Positions 1-5,207 of a stretch of DNA of 5,471 nucleotides are shown here, piece after piece. Origin of the DNA: Cyanobacteriota bacterium. GTDB taxonomy: Bacteria; Cyanobacteriota; Cyanobacteriia; Phormidesmidales; Phormidesmidaceae. The number at the start of each line of letters is the position of its first letter. The first letter of the stretch is position 1. The position numbers and the translations under genes were made by a program. The notes beneath the pieces were generated by a model. That model saw only the letters and a program-made list of their open reading frames with translations, made no database searches and was not told the origin of the DNA. Location of the stretch: positions 1-5,471 of the forward strand of contig JAQCHG010000165.1 of the NCBI GenBank assembly GCA_027619675.1, read 5' to 3'.

Positions 1-497
1 GCGGTTACGGGACAGGAGTTAGGACCCTTGGCCCCGGTGTGGATCGCCGTCAGCCCCGCCGCCATGTTGGCGATCATCATCGGCACCATGAAGGGGCTAC
101 AGCGACTCGGACCTTTGTTGAGGTAGACAGACTGCTGTTCTTCCATCACCCGCAGACCGCCAACCCCGGTGCCAATGATGGCTCCCACTTGCTCGGCATT
201 GAGGTCGGTGATTTCCAGTTGGGCATCAGCGAGCGCCTGCTTACTGGCAGCCACAGCAAATTGGGCAAAGCGGTCCATGCGCTTGATGTCTTTGCGATCG
301 AGGTATTGGGAAGGATCAAAGTCCTTCACTTCCCCTGCGATGCGGGAGGCATGGTTTGAGGCGTCAAACTGAGTAATGGGGCCAATGCCAGATTGTCCTG
401 TGATCAGGCCCTGCCAGTAGGACTCTAGATCATTGCCCAAAGGGGTGATCGCCCCCAACCCAGTGATAACGACGCGCTTCCTTTCCAACTCTGTCAT
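1..497 (-). CDS. fabF: 3-oxoacyl-[acyl-carrier-protein] synthase II (FabF), N-terminal part, cut by window edge
   Basis: FabF condenses malonyl-ACP with a growing acyl-ACP in type II fatty-acid elongation in the cytoplasm. The minus-strand frame is open from an ATG at 497 to the window edge and gives 165 complete codons. It begins MTELERKRVVITGLGAITPL, the usual thiolase-fold start of KAS II. Other family landmarks are KRMDRF (residues 72-77), the glycine-rich GAIIGTGVGG (105-114), and KGPNSCPVT (157-165), which leads into the nucleophile region. The catalytic Cys should be about residue 167, two codons beyond the edge, so it cannot be checked here. Full-length members have a little over 410 residues, so roughly the last 60% is missing. 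AGGTGA (501-506) lies 3 bases before the ATG and is a plausible, rather close ribosome binding site. acpP, which encodes the carrier-protein substrate, lies 213 bp upstream on the same strand, consistent with one operon. Confidence 0.96.
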   Translation of the reverse strand, partial: MTELERKRVVITGLGAITPLGNDLESYWQGLITGQSGIGPITQFDASNHASRIAGEVKDFDPSQYLDRKDIKRMDRFAQFAVAASKQALADAQLEITDLNAEQVGAIIGTGVGGLRVMEEQQSVYLNKGPSRCSPFMVPMMIANMAAGLTAIHTGAKGPNSCPVT

Positions 498-710
498 GGT
501 TCACCTAAATTGCAGGCGCTCTTAGCCGAGCCCATCCTCAACAACAGTCCATCAATCGGCCATCAGCATTGATTGATGGTCGTACCCTAGGGCGCATCAA
601 TTAAGGGGGACAGCCTGACTGCCTCAGCATTACCCGACCTGCTCCTGGGGGATGGCTAGGGGCTGTGGCCGTTGTGCAACTAGGGGTCTGACCTTAATTG
701 ATGACAGCCC
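498..710 (-). promoter_or_regulatory. Structured acpP-fabF intercistronic region
   Basis: This 213-bp gap holds no gene but has unusually many exact inverted repeats. TAGGGGCTGT (657-666) is the complement of 704-713, which includes the acpP stop codon. CATCAATTAAGG (595-606) is the complement of 692-703. CCATCAATC (549-557) is the complement of 571-579. In the minus-strand transcript the first two pairs interleave (704-713, 692-703, 657-666, 595-606), so they form either alternative hairpins or a pseudoknot. No T-run follows either stem, so this is not a standard intrinsic terminator. A role in setting the acpP:fabF mRNA ratio or stability is inference. The 12-bp pair could instead mark a decayed mobile element, but I see no target duplication. 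Confidence 0.5.
549..579 (-). repeat. Hairpin in the fabF leader
   Basis: A perfect 9-bp stem, CCATCAATC (549-557) against GATTGATGG (571-579), encloses a 13-base loop. It lies about 50-80 bases upstream of the fabF start codon in the minus-strand transcript. Two G-U pairs could extend it inward. No T-run follows on the minus strand, so it would be a stability, processing or attenuation element rather than a terminator. The function is inference. Confidence 0.45.
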
Positions 711-953
711 CTAAGCGGCTGACTTTTCTTTGATAAAGTCCACGGCGGCTTGGACGGTGCCAATGCCTTCCGCTGCTTCATCGGGAATCTCGATGTCAAA
801 TTCCTCTTCCAGGGCCATGACCAATTCCACCGTATCCAGAGAGTCAGCCCCTAGGTCATTGGCAAAGCTTGCTTCGGGCTTGACCTCAGCTTCGTCAACG
901 CCCAGTTGCTCGGCCACAATTTTCTTGACCTTCTCGAAAACCTCTTCACTCAT
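711..953 (-). CDS. acpP: Acyl carrier protein (AcpP)
   Basis: This small acidic carrier holds the growing acyl chain on a 4'-phosphopantetheine arm during fatty-acid synthesis and hands it to FabF and other enzymes in the cytoplasm. The 80-residue protein is of normal family length and complete. The attachment motif [10 protein letters not shown] places the modified serine at residue 38. The four-helix fold is indicated by the N-terminal helix (about 3-16), the Asp/Glu-rich recognition helix II starting at Ser38 and running through [11 protein letters not shown], and the C-terminal helix ending in DFIKEKSAA. The start is supported by AGGGAG (964-969), 10 bases before the ATG. It is followed on the same strand by fabF, its functional partner. 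Its own promoter should lie between 954 and the terminator of the upstream gene near 1399, but I cannot place it. Confidence 0.98.
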   Translation of the reverse strand: MSEEVFEKVKKIVAEQLGVDEAEVKPEASFANDLGADSLDTVELVMALEEEFDIEIPDEAAEGIGTVQAAVDFIKEKSAA

Positions 954-1222
954 GGGTGTTTCACTCCCTCTATGGCTAGTGTTTCAGGACAACAACTCCC
1001 TCACGCCCCGAACCTGACCCGCCCTTGCCCCTCAGCATTGAATAGGGCTGTGGGTAAGGCGGATGCTGGCTAGATTCGACGGACCCCGGCGGGGTTCTGA
1101 CGCTAGGCATTTCTCAGTTTATCGGAAAGCGTACCGCCTCCCGAGGGATGTTCTCGCCCAGCTTGCTAACTCCAGAGACGAATGGGGAACGGGGCTGGGG
1201 TAAGGTCACCCAGGGGGCAGGG

Positions 1223-1230
1223 GCGATCGC
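1223..1230. repeat. HIP1 octamer GCGATCGC
   Basis: This is one of four exact GCGATCGC palindromes in the window. The others are at 1780-1787, at 4772-4779 inside the permease gene and at 5376-5383 inside lptB. Four copies in 5.5 kb is far above chance for an 8-mer, and it matches the HIP1 enrichment known from many cyanobacteria. The function is not settled. Confidence 0.85.
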
Positions 1231-1253
1231 GTCGAAATCTTCCCTTCTCCATT

Positions 1254-1323
1254 GAATTCTCGGCGTTCCGTTGAGTTAAAGGGCTTAAGCCCCTTGTCCG
1301 TAGGTGTGACGGTGTAAGTTCTG
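1254..1323 (+). repeat. Dispersed palindromic repeat, copy A
   Basis: About 70 bp align without gaps to 3380-3449, with roughly three quarters of bases identical. Both copies share TGAATTCTCGG at the left, a CTTAAG-centred palindrome flanked by G and C runs (here GGGCTTAAGCCC, 1281-1292), and a right end of the form TGTGAC...GTAAG..CTG. The left terminal repeat seen in copy B (AGGGTTTACGCA) is not recognisable here, so this copy looks truncated or decayed. It sits about 300 bp upstream of acpP. Confidence 0.75.
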
Positions 1324-1398
1324 AATGCCTCGGGTCGGTAGGCGCATCTGGAGGCTGGCGTCACCTGTCAGATCTAGAACGTGGGCAGCACTGGGCAA

Positions 1399-1422
1399 GA
1401 AAAAACCGCCCCAGGGGACGGT
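1399..1422 (-). terminator. Intrinsic terminator of the coiled-coil gene
   Basis: Read on the minus strand, ACCGTCC pairs with GGGCGGT (one G-U pair) around a 4-base loop, and a run of six T follows at once (A run 1400-1405 on the plus strand). It lies about 30 bp after the stop codon of the small coiled-coil gene and separates it from acpP downstream. Confidence 0.85.
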
Positions 1423-1452
1423 CGCACAGTATGGCAGTGATGCCAGGGTTAT

Positions 1453-1689
1453 TCATTCTTCTAGGCGTCGGATCCGCTGGGCTAGGGCGTTTAGACGCTC
1501 TTGTAGATCGAGGTGTTCAGACTCGTTCGTGAGGCTATAGCCCACAAGTTGGTCAAGGATGCCCTGCTGTCGTTGTTGGGATTCTTGTAGCTGTTGCTGG
1601 GCTTCGAGTAGGCGGAGCTGGCTGTTTTGCAGTTCTCGCTGCACTGAGAGCATCTGCTCTAGGGTTTGCTGCATCTCTTCAAAGGTCAT
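1453..1689 (-). CDS. Small coiled-coil protein, function unknown
   Basis: This 78-residue, Gln/Glu/Leu-rich soluble protein begins MTFEEMQQTLEQML. Two amphipathic helical stretches with heptad-like Leu/Ile/Val spacing (about 3-48 and 58-77) are separated by a short break, VGYSLTNES (49-57), which suggests a helical hairpin or an oligomeric coiled coil. There is no signal peptide, membrane segment or cysteine. The frame can be extended to GTG at 1698 or ATG at 1695, but AGGGAGG (1698-1704) is 8 bases from the ATG at 1689, so I chose that start. The good ribosome binding site, the regular repeat pattern and the clear terminator just after the stop all support a real gene. Similar short coiled-coil hypotheticals occur in cyanobacteria, to my recollection. 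I cannot assign a function. It is transcribed divergently from psaC. Confidence 0.8.
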   Translation of the reverse strand: MTFEEMQQTLEQMLSVQRELQNSQLRLLEAQQQLQESQQRQQGILDQLVGYSLTNESEHLDLQERLNALAQRIRRLEE

Positions 1690-1697
1690 TGGCATCA

Positions 1698-1704
1698 CCT
1701 CCCT
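1698..1704 (-). promoter_or_regulatory. Ribosome binding site that decides the coiled-coil gene start
   Basis: AGGGAGG on the minus strand is a near-perfect Shine-Dalgarno sequence. It is 8 bases from the ATG at 1689, but touches or overlaps the other in-frame starts (GTG 1698, ATG 1695). It therefore favours the 78-residue form. Confidence 0.75.
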
Positions 1705-1779
1705 ATGGCCTCATTTTAGGTCCGGGGGTCAGAGGCCAGAATGGACCCAACCCTCAGCTTCAATGGGGAAATGGGGGCC

Positions 1780-1787
1780 GCGATCGC
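1780..1787. repeat. HIP1 octamer GCGATCGC
   Basis: Exact palindrome in the divergent intergenic region, roughly 90 bp upstream of the coiled-coil gene start. Confidence 0.85.
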
Positions 1788-2081
1788 TGGATCACCCCAA
1801 TACCGTTGCTTTGACCCCTCCTTAAAATTTGCCTTTTAGGCAGGGGGCGATCGTGGAGAATTTGGCGTGGTTGGCCGCCCCTAAGTTTCAACTCGCGTCC
1901 GGGTATTGGTTGCTAACGATTTGATGATTGGCCATCAGCCTTTTTAGTTGGCAACCTCACTGGATCCAAGTTGGCGCAACCAGCACCAATGATTTTCTAT
2001 GGCTTCCCTAGGGCTGGCAAGCGACAATATTACGATCCATAAACTTTTATAGGGGTGCTCTCAGTCGGCTAAAAGGCACGC

Positions 2082-2089
2082 TATAGACT
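2082..2089 (+). promoter_or_regulatory. Possible -10 box of psaC
   Basis: TATAGACT lies about 115 bp upstream of the psaC start and matches four of six bases of the sigma-70 consensus in two registers. No acceptable -35 hexamer sits 16-18 bases before it, so this is a weak suggestion only. Confidence 0.2.
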
Positions 2090-2172
2090 ATTCATCAAAG
2101 ACTGGAAAACCCTTGCTAGGCGTTCATTTCAGACTGTGTGGCCCCGATGTCACTCCTGAATGGCCTGGATAT

Positions 2173-2450
<278 letters not shown>

Positions 2451-2471
2451 ACCCATTGCCTCTAACACCCC

Positions 2472-2512
2472 ACCCGGTTGTCTTTTGCACAAGGCAGCCG
2501 GGTTTTCGTTTT
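2472..2512 (+). terminator. Intrinsic terminator of psaC
   Basis: A 13-bp stem (2472-2484 with 2491-2503, two G-U pairs, core ACCCGG/CCGGGT) encloses a 6-base loop. It is followed by TTTT, CG and TTTT. It lies 21 bp after the psaC stop codon. It should end most psaC transcripts, so the downstream gene pair needs read-through or its own promoter. Confidence 0.92.
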
Positions 2513-2616
2513 GTAAGGGAAGCGGTGGGTAATGGCGTTCACTCGTCACCATAGGGGCAATGCCGTGGTCAAGACCGACCCGGTCTGATCCGCCTGTTGT
2601 GCCCTGTACGACATTT

Positions 2617-2949
2617 ATGGAAACTGCCCTACCCCCTAGCTACGGGCTGCTTTACCGCCTCTTACAAGCATTGCAGCCCTTTTTGGTGCCCCTCTGTTTT
2701 GTGGTGGCTTGGTTAGTGATGGGGTTATGGGCCTGGAGTGTGTGGGCGGCGGTGCGAGATAGTCTCCATCGCGCCCGCCAAATGCATCGGGTTCCCTGCG
2801 CCGGCTGCCTATACTTTTCTGGTGACTATCACCTGAAGTGCCCGGTGCATCCCCAATCAGCCCTGTCGGAGGCCGCCATCGACTGCCCCGATTTTGAGGC
2901 CGCCAGCCCCGTTACCCGTTGCCTCAATAACCTCAAACAAACCCCGTAA
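2617..2949 (+). CDS. Small one-helix membrane protein with a cysteine cluster, function unknown
   Basis: The protein has 110 residues from the ATG at 2617. A short N-terminus leads into one strong hydrophobic helix (about residues 22-44), then a basic stretch (RDSLHRARQMHR) and a compact motif: CAGC (Cys61, Cys64), LKCPVHP (Cys75, His78) and DCPDFE (Cys90). The Cys/His spacing suggests a small zinc or Fe-S site, with the basic stretch placing it on the cytoplasmic side; this is inference. I have an impression of related short cyanobacterial hypotheticals but cannot name a family. An in-frame ATG at 2560, with a weak AGGGG before it, would add 19 residues. I prefer 2617 because those residues are not protein-like and use different codons, although 2617 has no clear ribosome binding site. 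The stop codon is 2 bp before the cupin start, implying co-transcription. Confidence 0.75.
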   Translation: METALPPSYGLLYRLLQALQPFLVPLCFVVAWLVMGLWAWSVWAAVRDSLHRARQMHRVPCAGCLYFSGDYHLKCPVHPQSALSEAAIDCPDFEAASPVTRCLNNLKQTP

Positions 2950-2951
2950 CC

Positions 2952-3311
2952 ATGCTGATTCGCCAGCTTCAGGATTGTGAGGAGTTTATGGCTGGGGATA
3001 ATACCCGGCTACGGGAGTTGCTACATCCCGATAAGCAACCCCTGCAACTGCGCTACAGCTTGGCCCATGCGGTGCTGCCCGTGGGTCAAACCTCCACCCC
3101 CCACGCCCTCACCACCTCTGAGGTGTACTACATCCTGTCGGGGGCTGGGGAAATGCACATTAATGATGAGGTGCAGCGGGTAGGGCCAGGGGATGCCATC
3201 TACATTCCCCCCAATGCCCGTCAGTACATCAGCAGCGTGGGGGCAACGGACCTGGTGTTTATCTGCATTGTGGACCCCGCCTGGCCAAGACGAGACTGTC
3301 TATGGGGATGA
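2952..3311 (+). CDS. Small single-domain cupin protein
   Basis: This 119-residue soluble protein carries one cupin beta-barrel. Motif 1 is seen as G45...PHALTTSEVYYILSGAG, with His51 and Glu57 at metal-ligand positions. Motif 2 is GPGDAIYIPPNARQYI (78-93). The second His of the usual HxH pair is Leu53, and the motif 2 His is Gln91, so the canonical four-residue metal site is incomplete. My recollection is that a subgroup of small cupins ending in an IVDPAW-like strand, as here (106-111), often has Gln at that place, so this may be normal for the subgroup. Substrate and reaction are unknown; a sugar-phosphate isomerase label would be over-reading. It has no ribosome binding site and starts 2 bp after the upstream stop, suggesting translational coupling. 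It converges with the permease gene. Confidence 0.88.
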   Translation: MLIRQLQDCEEFMAGDNTRLRELLHPDKQPLQLRYSLAHAVLPVGQTSTPHALTTSEVYYILSGAGEMHINDEVQRVGPGDAIYIPPNARQYISSVGATDLVFICIVDPAWPRRDCLWG

Positions 3312-3357
3312 TTAGCCCCTCCAGTGGCATCAACCGTCTTTCCTAAGGAAAACTCCT

Positions 3358-3448
3358 AGGGTTTACGCACAACGCTCCTGAATTCTCGGTCTTCCATTCG
3401 GGCGAGGGGCTTAAGCCCCTTGTTCGTTGATGTGACTGCGTAAGTCCT
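3358..3448. mobile_element. Short palindromic MITE-like element, copy B
   Basis: The 91-bp segment is bounded by imperfect inverted repeats, AGGGTTTACGCA (3358-3369) and TGCGTAAGTCCT (3437-3448), matching at 10 of 12 positions. In the middle is a perfect 16-bp palindrome, AGGGGCTTAAGCCCCT (3405-3420), which would form a stable hairpin. Most of it aligns with copy A at 1254-1323, which shows it is a dispersed repeat. No protein is encoded and no target duplication is visible, so movement by a transposase supplied elsewhere is inference. Confidence 0.6.
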
Positions 3449-3473
3449 GGTTCCGATTCTTGTGGGCTAATCC

Positions 3474-3705
3474 AACCTCAGTTCGGGATAAGTCGATGGA
3501 GGGGATGCCGTGATGCTCCACCCCAGAGAATCCGTAGGGGCGCAGGGGGCTGCGCCCTGAAAATGTATCGGACAACCCGATATCTGAGTCCAATGTCGGG
3601 CGGGAATGCCACGAATTGCAGGGCGCAAACCCATAGCCCTAGGGGCATGGCTTCGCTAGTGCGCCCCTACAGGAACAGGAATGCCGCTTAACCCGAACTC
3701 AGGTT
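3474..3705. mobile_element. MITE-like element with 19-bp terminal inverted repeats and 5-bp target duplication
   Basis: The left end AACCTCAGTTCGGGATAAG (3474-3492) matches the complement of the right end (3687-3705) at 17 of 19 positions. The pentamer AATCC lies directly outside both ends (3469-3473 and 3706-3710), as expected for a transposition target duplication. At 232 bp with no usable reading frame it is non-autonomous. Inside are a second inverted pair, GTAGGGGCGCA (3534-3544) and its complement (3660-3670), and a perfect 8-bp hairpin, GGGCGCAG/CTGCGCCC (3538-3557). It presumably relied on a transposase from a related insertion sequence; I cannot say which family. Confidence 0.75.
3534..3670. 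repeat. Inner inverted repeat inside the MITE
   Basis: A perfect 11-bp inverted pair, GTAGGGGCGCA (3534-3544) and TGCGCCCCTAC (3660-3670), bounds 137 bp. The left arm is also part of a tight hairpin with a GGGG loop (3538-3557). No direct repeat flanks the pair, so it may be internal secondary structure of the 232-bp element rather than a nested insertion. Confidence 0.6.
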
Positions 3706-3969
3706 AATCCATGCAGAGCAGGTGAATTTTCCAGGTGTGGCAAGTGGGCTAACGGACTGGTACAGCCTCAATGCCTTCAAGCACGTCGGACCTGCCCAGG
3801 TCACCGAAATGTAGCCAGTGGTTCATGGGCCGTGTTCATGGCTATTACCGACGAGTTCAAACCCCTGGGGCTCAAGCTTTAGAAGCCTTCTGGGAAGGGC
3901 GATGTTCGGGCTAAGTGACCCGCCAGGGTTGGGCATCAGCCTCAGGATTGGGAAATGGTCATTGCACCC

Positions 3970-5160
3970 CTAGCGGCTGGCTTTTTCCATGAGGTAAACC
4001 CCAACCCCAACCCCCAACAGTGTGGGGGTCCAAGCCGCCCAAAAGGGCGAGAGAAAGCCCACCTCTCCCATCGCATTGAAAATGAACGACAGCAGGTAAT
4101 AGCCGAAGATAATCAGAATGCTGATGCCAAAGCTGGTGGCCCGCCCCGTGCGTTGGGGCAATACGCCGATGGAGGACCCCACTAGACCAAACACCACACA
4201 CACAAACGGCAGGGCATACTTTTGCTGAATGCGGGTTTCCCAAGTGCGGATGCTACGGGCATCGCCTCCTTTCCGGACCACCTGCTCTAGATGACGACTG
4301 GCCTCGGCAATGTTCATCTCCGTATCGTTTTTGGTGCGGCTGGCCAAATCTAGGGGTGCCCTGGGCAGTTGTAGCTCCTGGGTTTCAAAGCGCACAATAT
4401 TGCGGAAACTGCCATCCGGGGCCACGACGTAGATGGTGCCGTCAGAGAATTGCCAGTTATTGCGACCAAAATCCCAGCGGGCGGCTTCGGCACTCACCAC
4501 TTGGGTGACGCCCTGCTGAGACAAATCCACAATGGTCAGCCCGTACATGGTTTCCCCATCGAAGCGTTGAGCATAGAACAGGCGGCTAAGGGTTTGGGCG
4601 TTGGGGTCATCCTCAGCGGGCTGAAATTCTTGATAGAAAATATTGCGCTCTTGGAAGGGAGGCCGTTCTGACTTTAATGCCCGCTCTAGGGTGATCGCTG
4701 CCCGGTAATTGGCGGCGGGGGTGATCAATTCATTGAAGGCAAAGGTCATGCCCGTCACCAATAGGCTGAGGGCGATCGCGGGGGCGATGATCCGCCGCAC
4801 ACTGACCCCACAGCCCCGCAGGGCAATCAACTCACTGTCGCTAGAGAAGCGGCTGTAGGTCATCATCGTCGCCAGCAGCGTTGACATGGGGAAGGCCAAC
4901 ACGACGAATTCCGGCAGCTTTAGCACAAAGATTTCCACCGCCAGGGTCATGGACAGCCCCGCATTGGTCACCTGGCGAATCAACTCAAACAGCGCCCCAA
5001 TGGAAATACCGATGGAGGAAATCGCCCCCACCCCAAATAGAAAGGGCAGGGTCAATTCCCAGGCAATGTAGCGATCCATGATTGTGATCTGCCATCGACC
5101 CGGCTCAGTGGAGGCATTGGAGGGGGGGGACGGCACGGAAGAATCCATGGGTATCGACAT
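3970..5160 (-). CDS. LptF/LptG-family permease (YjgP/YjgQ)
   Basis: This is the membrane subunit of the LptB2FG exporter, which lifts lipopolysaccharide out of the inner membrane toward the outer membrane. From the ATG at 5160 it has 396 residues, a little longer than proteobacterial LptF/LptG (about 360). The order fits the family: three N-terminal helices (about 37-59, 73-99, 124-145), a periplasmic beta-jellyroll (about 146-300), and three C-terminal helices (about 316-333, 343-364, 372-392). SRFSSDSELIALRGCGVSV (104-121) matches the cytoplasmic coupling helix that contacts LptB. TTG at 5163 is possible but less likely. ATG at 5079 (MDRYIAWELTLPF) would remove a proline/serine-rich lead, and no start has a good ribosome binding site. 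I cannot decide between LptF and LptG. It follows lptB by 47 bp on the same strand. Confidence 0.93.
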   Translation of the reverse strand: MSIPMDSSVPSPPSNASTEPGRWQITIMDRYIAWELTLPFLFGVGAISSIGISIGALFELIRQVTNAGLSMTLAVEIFVLKLPEFVVLAFPMSTLLATMMTYSRFSSDSELIALRGCGVSVRRIIAPAIALSLLVTGMTFAFNELITPAANYRAAITLERALKSERPPFQERNIFYQEFQPAEDDPNAQTLSRLFYAQRFDGETMYGLTIVDLSQQGVTQVVSAEAARWDFGRNNWQFSDGTIYVVAPDGSFRNIVRFETQELQLPRAPLDLASRTKNDTEMNIAEASRHLEQVVRKGGDARSIRTWETRIQQKYALPFVCVVFGLVGSSIGVLPQRTGRATSFGISILIIFGYYLLSFIFNAMGEVGFLSPFWAAWTPTLLGVGVGVYLMEKASR

Positions 5161-5207
5161 CAAGGGTTAGGGGGCAGGGGGCAATGGGGCGGAGCGGCTC
5201 AGCGGCC

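Larger units (their letters stand above)
954..1398. other. Gene-free stretch upstream of acpP
   Basis: No convincing gene is found between acpP and the terminator of the coiled-coil gene. It must contain the acpP promoter, but I see no good -35/-10 pair. Visible items are a short GC-rich palindrome (ACCCCGGCGGGGT, 1083-1095), a HIP1 octamer (1223-1230), and a 70-bp repeat copy (1254-1323) related to sequence at 3380-3449. The plus-strand frame starting at 1325 runs backwards through the terminator and into the coiled-coil gene, so it is a shadow. Confidence 0.6.
3312..3969. other. Gene-free convergent gap filled with small mobile repeats
   Basis: These 658 bp lie between two convergent genes and contain no convincing coding region. 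The left part holds the 91-bp palindromic element (3358-3448) and the 232-bp MITE-like element (3474-3705). The right part (3711-3969) has no repeat or gene I recognise; short open stretches there are broken by stops on both strands. No clear terminator for either the cupin gene or the permease gene is seen, although the GC-rich palindromes could act as one. Confidence 0.7.

Noticed and set aside
39..359. Plus-strand open frame of 106 codons (and a second one at 169-372)
   Set aside because: Both lie wholly antisense to fabF, which has clear family motifs on the other strand.
730..1017. Plus-strand open frame across acpP
   Set aside because: Antisense shadow of acpP; serine-rich low-complexity translation with no family features.
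1325..1825. Plus-strand open frames at 1325-1540 and 1559-1825
   Set aside because: They run through the terminator and coiled-coil gene of the opposite strand. The Cys/Ser-rich product is the typical reverse reading of Gln/Leu-rich codons.
2024..2049. HLR1-like (RpaB) direct repeat near ATTACGAT and ATAAACTT upstream of psaC
   Set aside because: The first half matches only partly and the second poorly, so it does not meet the known consensus.
3411..3593. Minus-strand 60-codon frame in the convergent gap
   Set aside because: It spans the junction between the 91-bp element and the 232-bp MITE, so it is stitched from two unrelated repeats. It starts without a ribosome binding site.
3955..4243. 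Frames on both strands over the 3' end of the permease gene
   Set aside because: They overlap the well-supported C-terminal helices of the permease in other frames.
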